Below are positions 55,815 through 64,000 of a stretch of DNA of 64,000 nucleotides, in pieces. The stretch is from Parietaria judaica (taxonomy: Eukaryota > Streptophyta > Magnoliopsida > Rosales > Urticaceae), in NCBI GenBank assembly GCA_954871525.1, contig OX940860.1, positions 56,098,724 to 56,162,723 of the forward strand, given 5' to 3'. The position numbers were made by a program, and so were the translations under genes. The notes beneath the pieces were generated by a model. It was not told the DNA's origin. It did not search any database and worked only from the letters and a program-made list of their open reading frames with translations. Position 1 is the stretch's first letter, and the number at the start of each line of letters is the position of its first letter.

Positions 55815-56381
55815 TGTTGACGCGATAAATCACCGTCAACCGTCACGAATTTATATCAATCCGATTTATTGTAATGCCTGTGATTTCGCCGTAATGGATA
55901 CCAATATTCCGTCGTGATCACGAAGAACACCGAAAATAATATTAAATATAAGTTTACGACAAATATATAATAGAAAACGTAGAAAGCGAAGGAAACGACA
56001 CCGATATCTTTTATAGAGGTTCGTCCCAATGCGGTAGTTGACTACTTCCTCTGAAATATATTATCGATTTTGAGCGAATACAACGAGATGAGAAGAAGAA
56101 AAGAGAAACCGAAAGAACGGAATGAAAACAAAACCACAAGCGTATCGGTGCGACGAGCCGATATCTTTCTCGTCCAAACTCACTTGTTGCTCTCGAATCT
56201 CCTTCTCTCTGTATAGAATGTCTATCTTCCCTTTCTCTCAGTGGACCGTTCTTTTTATTCTCCCCCTGCTCTTCTCCTCTCTGCGTGTATACATCCCACG
56301 CAAGTGTACGTTGGTTTTTGTCCGTTGCCACCTCCCCATTTCCTTTTTTCACTGCCTATTTTGAATTGGCTTTTATCACCA
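55815..56381 (-). mobile_element. LTR-like piece, minus orientation, related to 14160-14887
   Basis: The plus strand begins TGTTGACGCGATAAATC and may end TTATCACCA at 56381, giving TG..CA borders. On the minus strand a CAGAGGAAGTAGTCAACTACC stretch and GACGAACCTCTATAAAAGA match 14711-14760 closely. No target duplication was found and no coding interior is attached. The right limit is uncertain. Confidence 0.45.
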
Positions 56382-56389
56382 TGAGGATG

Positions 56390-59182
56390 ATACGTGCTCT
56401 CTCAATGCCTCCTTGATATAGCGTGTGCCAATCTGGGTTGGAAGGGCCTCTTTCCTACAAGTGTGGTCGAGGTCTTGGACTTTTGGGGGTCGGATCATCG
56501 CGTGATCCAAATCGACACGGTGAGCCATCCATCCATGGCTCCGGAGAGGGGGGCAACTCGGCGTCGGTGGGCATTTGAACCCGCTTGGTTTACTCACGAG
56601 CATTGTACAGAGACTATTAGGGAGGCATGGATCAAGGGACGTGATCAAGACCGGGGAGAGCGTTGCTCCTTGGCTCTATCCGCTTGCAAAACCGCTCTCC
56701 AAGGTTGGGCACGCTCGACTTTTGGCAACCGCAAGAAGAAGATCAAAGAGCTTTCCGTCCATCTTGAGCGTCTTAACTCGGCAAAATTTACCTTGGACAA
56801 CCGAAATGAAGCTAGGCGTATCGGCCGGGAGCTTGAATCCATTATCTTAGTCGAGGAGTATTATTGGAAACAACGGGCCCGTGCGGATTGGCTCAAATGG
56901 GGTGACAAGAACTCAGCGTACTTTCATGCGCGTGCCAATCGACGGAAGAACAACAACACTATCCAAGGTATCTTCAACGAAGATGGGGAGTGGGTCACTT
57001 CGGAGACGGAAGTCCGGTAGGTCTTCGATAAGTACTTCTCCTCCATCTTTGCCTCGAATGGTGCTTCCGAGGGGGACTTTCTAATGATCACTAACGAGGA
57101 CGTACGTACGCTCTCGGTTTCACACCAAGCGACCACGTGCGAGGATTTCACCGGTGAAGAAGTGGATTATGCCCTCTCCTCCATGGGTCCGCGAAAGGCC
57201 CCGGGCCCCGACGGCTTTCATGCCCTTTTCTTCCAAAGATCTTGGGACGTGGTGGGTACGGATGTTAGAAGAGATTGCTTGGACGTGCTCAACGGGAAAA
57301 CTAGCGCCAAACCGTGGAACGCCACAAACATCGTCCTCATCCCAAAAGTCAAGCATCCAACAAAGGTTAAGGATTTCCGCCCGATTAGTCTTTGTAATGT
57401 GATCCTCAAAATCGTCACTAAAGCAATTGCGAACCGCATCAAAGGGGCCCTAGCGGACGTTATCTCCGAAGCTCAAAGCGTGTTTGTCCCCGGAAGGCTC
57501 ATTACGGACAACGCCGTTATTTCCTTTGAGCTCCTTCATTCCTTTAGAAAGAAGACGAAGCGGAAAAAAGGGGTTTTGGTGCTTAAACTAGACATGAGCA
57601 AAGCCTACGACCGTGTGGAATGGGATTTTGTCCTCGCAATGTTGAAGCGTATGGGGTTTGGTACGAGGATCATTGATGTGATACGGGATTGGATCTCAAC
57701 CACGGTTCTCTCGGTGGTCATCAACTGGAGAACGGGCATGCCGGTTTTCCCTAAACTTGGCCTTAGGCAAGGATGTCCTCTCTCGCCCTACCTTTTCCTT
57801 GCTTGTGCGGAAGGCTTGTCCGCCTTAATCCGAGGACAAGAGCGCTTGGGTCTCCTCCAAGGGTTCACGTGCCGGCCCTCGGCCCCCGCGGTGACTCACC
57901 TCCTCTTCGCGGATGATAGCCTTCTCTTTTGTGAAGCCTCCAACGAGGGGTGCCTCGCCATCCGCAACATCTTGGAAGTATACGAGAAAGGGTCGGGCCA
58001 AGTGGTCAATTTGGAGAAGTCAGCTTTGTGTTGTTCCAATAACATCACTGAAGAAAGGGCGACTCTTTTCTCTAGCCTCCTCCACATCCCGCTTGTCGAG
58101 GAGCTTGAATCCTACCTTGGCCTTCCAACTCATGTCGGGAGAAACAAGGTAACCATCTTTAGCATCATCACGGAGCGGGTTCTAAAGCAAATGCGGTCTT
58201 GGAAGGCGCGGTTGTTCTCGGCGGGTGGTCGGGAAGTCCTCGTCAAAGCGGTTGCCCAAGCAATACCAACGTACATGATGAGCCTTTTTCGCTTCCCGGT
58301 AAAAGTTATCCACGAGCTCCATAAAGATATTAGCCGGTTTTGGTGGGGAGGTTCGGAGGAAACTAGGAAAATTCACTGGAGACGTTGGGAGAGCATTGAT
58401 AGACCCAAAACGGAAGGGGGTCTCGGTTTCAAAGACCTCGGGGATTTTAACTGCGCTCTTGTGGGACGGCTTTCTTGGAGGATCATTCAACATCCGGAGT
58501 GCTTGTTGGCTCGCGTGCTCAAGGCGAAATATTTTCTGGATTCCTCGGTTCTCGACTTTGAGAGTAAGGCTCATTCCTATTTCCTTTGTAAAAGTCTATG
58601 TTGGGGTCGAGACTTGGTCCGAAAAGGTCTTAGGCGGAAAATTGGGGAGGGAAACCTCCGGGTTTTCAATCATCCATGCATTCCTAGAGCCGGGTGCTTC
58701 TCCGTCCTTTCGAAGGAACCCGATGATAGGTTTCCATGGAGTGTCGCCGAACTTTTCACTAATGGAGAGTGGAACCGCGATCTTGTGTCGGAGCTTATGA
58801 TCGTCTTTGATGCACAAGCCATTCTCAAGATCCCCCTCGGCTCCTCGAACATGGATGATCGGTGGGTTTGGCACTTTGAGGAGGATGGGATTTATACGGT
58901 GCGTTCGGGGTACCGTCTTGCGAGGGCCGCTAAAAGGGATGGACCGTCGGGGTCGTGTAGCCTTGTTCCGCGGTGGTGGAAGATTTTGTGGGGGCTCCAA
59001 ATACCCCCCAAAGTTAAACATCTTGTATGGCGTGCATGGTTTGATATTCTCCCGACGTTCGGGGCGCTTAGAGGGAGAGGAGTTCCTTGCCTTCCTTTTT
59101 GCAAGCTTTGCGGTGCCTTGCCGGAGGATGCTGTCCATGCGGTGTGGGGATGTAAACGTGCCCGAGCGATTTGGGAATCCTC
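56390..59182 (+). mobile_element. 5'-truncated L1-type LINE (LINE 2), cut at its 3' side by a Copia LTR
   Basis: The element starts within the last part of the endonuclease and runs through reverse transcriptase into zf-RVT. LTR C then interrupts it at 59183. Base composition is clearly more GC-rich than the surroundings. 5' truncation is common in LINEs. The remaining 3' part should lie on the far side of the Copia element, outside the window. Confidence 0.88.
56394..59182 (+). pseudogene. LINE 2 ORF2 fragment: endonuclease tail, reverse transcriptase, zf-RVT
   Basis: One frame runs from the endonuclease tail (VVEVLDFWGSDHRVIQI) to the LTR, broken only by a TAG at 57018-57020. After it the frame is open from 57084 on. 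Reverse transcriptase landmarks: GPRKAPGPDGFHALFFQ, DFRPISLCNV, VLKLDMSKAYDRVEWDF, RQGCPLSPYLF and the catalytic FADDSLLF (about 57905). Then SYLGLPTHVG and the zf-RVT segment (PPKVKHLVWRAW, CKLCG, HAVWGCKRARAIW). Translation past 59182 is LTR sequence. The coding part is much better preserved than LINE 1, so this copy is younger, yet it lacks the 5' half. Confidence 0.9.
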
Positions 59183-62112
59183 TGTTGGAGGTGTGAACCA
59201 CCGTAAGGGTTTTAATTCCGATTCCATTACGCCAAAAATTGCCTCCGAGCCGTTCCGGTAACATTTAAAAATTATTTTAAAGCGGAAAACTTGTTATCGG
59301 ACTAACGGCACGGATATCGGGTAATAACCATTTTAACAAGATCCGATAAATATTACATATTTAATATTCACAACTCATTATTAATATCATAGTCGAAATA
59401 AGAAATAAATAGAAAGCGGTAAATGTTTGCATTTATTAACCCAATGCATAAGGCCGTACCTCGGTTGACGTTTCTGGCTGCGGACTCTGAAGTTCGCCAG
59501 GGCTCCGCCGGTGCTGAGGGAAACACCTGTGATCTTCCGGGATATTATCCTGGATTCCTCGTACCGAAGCGTGGGCTTCGCCGGCAGGACTCCGTCGCAA
59601 AACTTTAACTGAGGTTCTTTTGAAGCTTCCGGAGAACAACGTCTCACTAAGCCGAACCAGAAAAGAGATCAGAAGCAGAAAACTCGCAGACCCTAGAGAG
59701 AGAGGGAGAGCTCGAGTTTTTGCTCTGGGGAAGGTGTCTAAAATGTCTAGAATGAGCCTCCTATTTATAGGCTCAGACTGTAACCGAATTGGAGATATTC
59801 CCTCCCTAATTTTCGAATTTATATAATTAAATATAATTAATTATTCTAATCTAATGGTCCAGATTTAATCTCATCTAAATCCAATGGATATAATTAATTA
59901 GGGATTTAATTAAATAATATATACATGATAAGATCAAAATATTTAATCTTATCTTCATATTTATTAAATTCGAATTATATATATTCATCTATAATAAAAT
60001 TCGAATTCTTTAATGATTATCTAGATCCAATGGTTAAAAATAAATCTTAAACCAATCTAATGGATCAAATCAATTAGGGATAAAATCAAATACTCTAGGG
60101 TTTTAACAAAACCCTAATTGGAATTTTTATCCTTATGTTATTCGAATTATATATATATATATATATATATATAATAAAATCAAATTTTATGATTATCTAG
60201 ATCCAATGGTTGAGATAAATCTAAAGCCAATCCAATGGATCAAATCAATTAGGGATAAAATCAAATATCCTAAGTTTTATCAAAACCCTAATTCGAATTC
60301 TTATCCTTATATTTTTCGAATTATATGTGATATATATGTTATTAATTAATTTCTAATCCGACGGTAAAGATTAAATCTTAAAACCGATCCAACGGATATA
60401 ATTAATTAACCAAATTTGAAATACCTAAGCTTGATCATCAAGCTACCAATTTCGAATTATTATTAGGGTTGAAATCAATTATCTTAATCCAACGGTTGAT
60501 ATTAAATCATAACCGATCCAATGGATTAATTGATTTTAGGGATTTGCTAAAATACCAAAAACATTTGGTACTTATGCCGCAAATATGGAAAGACCAAATC
60601 ATACTATTCGAATTAGCTAGGGTTTCCTATCATGAAACCCTAATTCGAATTTACACATTTAAATATATATAAATATATATTTTTATTTATTAATATAAAT
60701 CTATTAATTATTAATTAGAAATTAATAATTAAATTATATTAATAATTCCTGATCTCAATATCACACATTAAAATGTCATGGTGCCACACCATCATTTAAA
60801 TTCGTGACATGTGATTTAATTTCATAGTTTATCGAACCGAGCACAAACTTTTAAAATCCATATATCACAAACCGTAAGTCGAAATGACTTGGTTCAAAAA
60901 GAAAAGTTGCTTAGAATTTAATTTCCAACAATATGGTGCTGATAGAAAATCTAAATTATAACTTTATTTTATCAGTTAATTTCGTGTACCAAAATATGGT
61001 ACTTTTGCCACGCTGACGATCAAACTATCTGATTTCTACCAAGGACTTTCATTTTTATAAGTCTAGCCAAATGATTAAACATTATCCAGAATGTATTTTA
61101 ATCACGTACGTATCATCCGTTACGGAGCTATCCTGGGGACCATGGAACCGTATCACTTAAGCTCCAACGAACTGCTAGTTGTTCGTCAAACCTCGAAGTG
61201 ATTCCACTATAGACCCGAGGCTGCACTCTTTAGTGATACGGTATATATTATTCCCTTTTTAACAGCAGGGTGTCCATTGATACAATCAAATTCGGGTTAT
61301 TATTCTTTCACTTGATGACTCACACATGAGCAGGCGGTTTTTACCGTATTGCCTCTCATTGCATTTTCCTCCTTGACTCAGTCAGTAATATTATGAGTAA
61401 CCCACTTATGGCTTCAATTCATAAGTTGCGCACGGGTACCTCTCACTTCTCACCACCGACAACCAAGGGAGTCATCATGACTCTGAAGAGAGCTGTGTGA
61501 TGCCCATGTCTATGATCAAGCTACCCTTACTACTGACTATCATGTTCCCAAAAGAATAGTGTTGGGAACAACGGTAATATCTTGTGTTCTTTAACGGTTA
61601 AATCAAAGAACAATCAAGCTAGTAGTTCGGACTCAAGACCACTCAGGACTTAGAAATAATATCCATTTGATCATCTATTTGTCACTCAACTACAAGTTAT
61701 CAGTGACGGTCTTATATGATAACTTCTTGAGTTTAAGTCAGGTCCAATCCAGTATGAAGACACTTCACACTTAATGCACTTCTAGTGAGTGTGACACACA
61801 CATAATCCAGAATAGGATTGTCACTTAGTCACATTAATGACCTTATACGATTAATGGGCTCCCACCCAGTTAATCAGGTCACGGACATTTTAAGTTCATT
61901 TAATATGATTATTAATACTTCCTCACATTGACTCTGTTGTGATAATAATAACATAATTGCATCCTTTATGAACTATGGAAACAAACATTCTATTTTACTC
62001 TACCAGAAACTATAATAAGATTAACATAATAAGTATCATATTTATTCAATGACATGTCATAATCTTTTACAAATGGATAAAATATCTTGTTTAAGGACAC
62101 ATATGTCCAACA
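59183..62112 (-). mobile_element. 3' LTR of a Copia element (LTR C), 2.93 kb
   Basis: The plus strand begins TGTTGGAGGTGTG inside LINE 2 and ends ATGTCCAACA at 62112. On the minus strand it is the 3' LTR: the polypurine tract ACAAGTGGGAGA (62113-62124) directly precedes it, and the pol gene lies to the right. A TATA box CCTATAAATAGG lies at about 59759-59770. The same LTR family makes up LTR A and LTR B. A TA repeat sits at about 60145-60172. Confidence 0.88.
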
Positions 62113-62124
62113 ATCTCCCACTTG
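62113..62124 (-). other. Polypurine tract of the Copia element
   Basis: ACAAGTGGGAGA on the minus strand, immediately before the LTR. Confidence 0.75.
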
Positions 62125-62127
62125 TAC

Positions 62128-63743
62128 TTAAAGAAGATGACTCATGTCTTTCCCGCCTATATTTTCCAGATGCCTCCTGAATATTTTCTCCGGCAACGTC
62201 TTGGTAAATGGATCAGCCAGATTGTCTTCCGAATCTATTTTCACAACCCGTACGTCGCCTCGACGTACTATCTCTCTTATGAGATGGTATTTTCTCTCAA
62301 TATGTTTTGTCATGTTATGATCTCTGGGCTCTTTAGAATTTGCCACTGCGCCACTGTTGTCACAGTATAGCGTTTGTGGCCCATCTACATCTGGGACTAC
62401 ACCCAGTTCCATGTAGAAATTCTTTAGCCAAACTGATTCTTTGACTTCTTCACAGGCAGCCACATATTCAGCTTCCATTGTGGAATCTGCGATACAGGAT
62501 TGCTTTACGCTTCTCCAGAATATCGCTCCACAAGCAAGGGTGTACACTGCTCCTGGCGTCGATTTTCTCGCGTCCTTATCAGACATAAAGTCTGAATCAG
62601 TGTATCCTAGTGGATTCAGTTCTGATCCTTAAAACACTAACATTTAGTCTCTCGTTTTCCGAAGATACTTGAGAATGTTTTTCACTGCAGTCTAGTGAGC
62701 CATACCTGGGTTGGATTGGTATCTACTAACTATTCCCACAACATAACAGATGTCTAGCCTAGTACACTGCATAGCATACATCAGACTTCCCACTGCTGAA
62801 GCATAGGGTGTCCGCCTCATCTCGTCTTGCTCTTCTGGAGAAGTTGGGCACTGTTTTCTGCTAAGGAACACTCCATGTCTGGTTGGTAAGTTACCTCCCT
62901 TGGAGTTTGCCATTGCAAAACGTTCAAGCACCTTATCAATGTAAGCTGCTTGAGATAAGGCCAGAAGCCTGTTGTTGCGATCCCTAAAAATACGGATCCC
63001 AAGAACATAACTGGCTTGTCCCATGTCCTTCATTTGGAATTGCGTAGATAGCCACGCCTTCACGTCCGATAATTTCTTCATACTGTTTCCAATGAGAAGA
63101 ATATCGTCGACGTATAGAACAAAAAATATATCAACGGACTCATCATTGAGTTTATAAATGCAGGCCTCAGTGATGTTCTGTACGAATCCATAGGTCTTGA
63201 TGGTCTCATCAAACCTTAGATTCCAGGATCTGGAAGCTTGCTTCAATCCATAAATGGATTTGAGTAATCTGCAAACCTTCCCTTCTTGACCCTGTTGCAC
63301 GAACCCTCTGGTTGGTCCATATAGATATTTTCGTCAATGTACCCGTTCAGGAATGCGGTTTTGACGTCCATCTGCCAAATCTCGTAATTGAGACTACAGG
63401 CTATGGCCATGAGAATCCGGATGGACTTAAACTTAGCGACTGGAGCGAAGGTCTCATCGAAATCAATACCTTCCCTCCGGGTAAAACCCTTTGCCACTAA
63501 TCTAGCGTTGAAGGTTTCAACCTTCCCGTCCACTCCTCTCTTTCTCTTGTATACCCACTTACAGCCAATGGTTTTGAAGCCATCCGGTAAGTGTACAAGT
63601 TCCCAGACTTCATTAGAATCCATTGATTCTATTTCTAGGTTCATGGCTTCCTGCCATTCTCCCTTATCAGGATCCATCATAGCTTCCTTGTTGCTTATGG
63701 GATCTTCAACACTAGTGTCTGTAACAGCTAGGTGAAATTCCAA
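62128..63743 (-). pseudogene. Copia reverse transcriptase and RNase H, broken
   Basis: The RT begins at about 63743: EWQEAMNLEIESM, then GCKWVYKRKRGVDGKVE, ARLVAKGFTRREGIDFDETF and DVKTAFLNGYIDENIYM. A frame change near 63300 leads to LLKSIYGLKQASRSWN, the catalytic YVDD and YASAVGSLMYAM. In-frame stops follow between about 62695 and 62640. RNase H then reads from YTDSDF (about 62600) through MEAEYVAACE to DNLADPFTKTLP at about 62190. Both domains are Copia-type (RVT_2 and its RNase H). At least one frameshift and two stops make it non-functional. Confidence 0.92.
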
Positions 63744-64000
63744 CTGAATATACTAGTAGTGTTTAACCGTTCTATTAAACCTCCCACTACGTCTGAGTAT
63801 TCTCAAAGTTTCTAATGAAACTATGATCACTCGTAGTATCTTTGGTTTAATAACCTCCCACTACATCTGAGTATCATCTGGTTCTGATTTGGGGCCGAGG
63901 TTTTCGCACTCTTTTATGACAACAGACACTGTTGGCAATGCTTGTGACATCTTGTCACTTGGTACAACAATTACTTACGTATTGTCATTTATTTCCATCA
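63744..64000. other. Copia interior at the window edge
   Basis: AT-rich linker repeating the phrase CCTCCCACTAC(G/A)TCTGAGTAT twice (about 63780 and 63855). No frame was assigned. Confidence 0.4.

Larger units (their letters stand above)
62113..64000 (-). mobile_element. Interior of a degenerate Copia retrotransposon, continuing past the window
   Basis: RNase H lies nearest the LTR, and reverse transcriptase lies to the right, the Copia order read on the minus strand. The integrase, gag and 5' LTR are expected beyond 64000. Confidence 0.9.

Noticed and set aside
58596..59264. Long minus-strand frame opposite LINE 2
   Set aside because: It is the shadow of the reverse-transcriptase/zf-RVT coding frame, with no protein similarity of its own.

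Overview
The window is plant nuclear DNA, most likely from a eudicot: AT-rich, intron-bearing, and built mostly from nested plant transposable elements around one recognisable host gene. I cannot name the species. All exon limits, repeat limits and percentages were worked out by eye.

Layout. (1) 1-8848: right-hand part of a CACTA (En/Spm-like) DNA transposon. It holds a 'putative plant transposon protein' gene, a DUF4216 remnant, a Transposase_24/Ulp1-protease gene with breaks, and three arrays of GCCGCGGC-type repeats. The probable right terminus ends in CAGTG near 8848. (2) 8849-14147: AT-rich intergenic DNA with a hAT-like non-autonomous element and a complete-looking non-autonomous Helitron (11629-14147) whose 5' end is present three times in tandem. 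(3) About 14160-14887: an LTR-like fragment, then intergenic DNA. (4) 17786-25638, minus strand: the only clear host gene, a 14-exon MIRO mitochondrial Rho GTPase (646 aa, closest by eye to plant MIRO2). Its splice phases are consistent throughout. Upstream lie a duplicated flank and a possible MIRO exon-3 relic. (5) 27920-30720: LTR fragments. (6) 32199-41200: a full-length but decayed L1-type LINE on the minus strand, flanked by a 15-bp target-site duplication and interrupted by a 2.75-kb solo LTR of a Copia family. (7) 42711-55175: a Copia-type element with intact LTRs but almost no pol, carrying inside it a Ty3/Gypsy element (44873-53030) with near-identical LTRs. (8) 55815-59182: another LTR-like piece and a 5'-truncated plus-strand LINE with a 725-codon open reading frame. 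(9) 59183-64000: 3' LTR and part of the pol gene of a degenerate Copia element of the same LTR family as the solo LTR. That element continues beyond the window.

The nesting gives a relative history. LINE 1 landed in a short tandem repeat and was later hit by a Copia LTR. The Copia-type element at 42.7 kb (LTRs about 2% different) predates the Gypsy element inside it (one substitution and one T-run difference over about 2.17 kb). LINE 2 predates the Copia element that cuts it at 59183.

No CRISPR array, rRNA or tRNA gene was seen. The strongest observations are the gag-poor Gypsy element with fresh LTRs, the triple Helitron 5' end, the internal subterminal-type arrays and twin leaders of the CACTA region, and the evidence for a decayed tandem duplicate upstream of MIRO.
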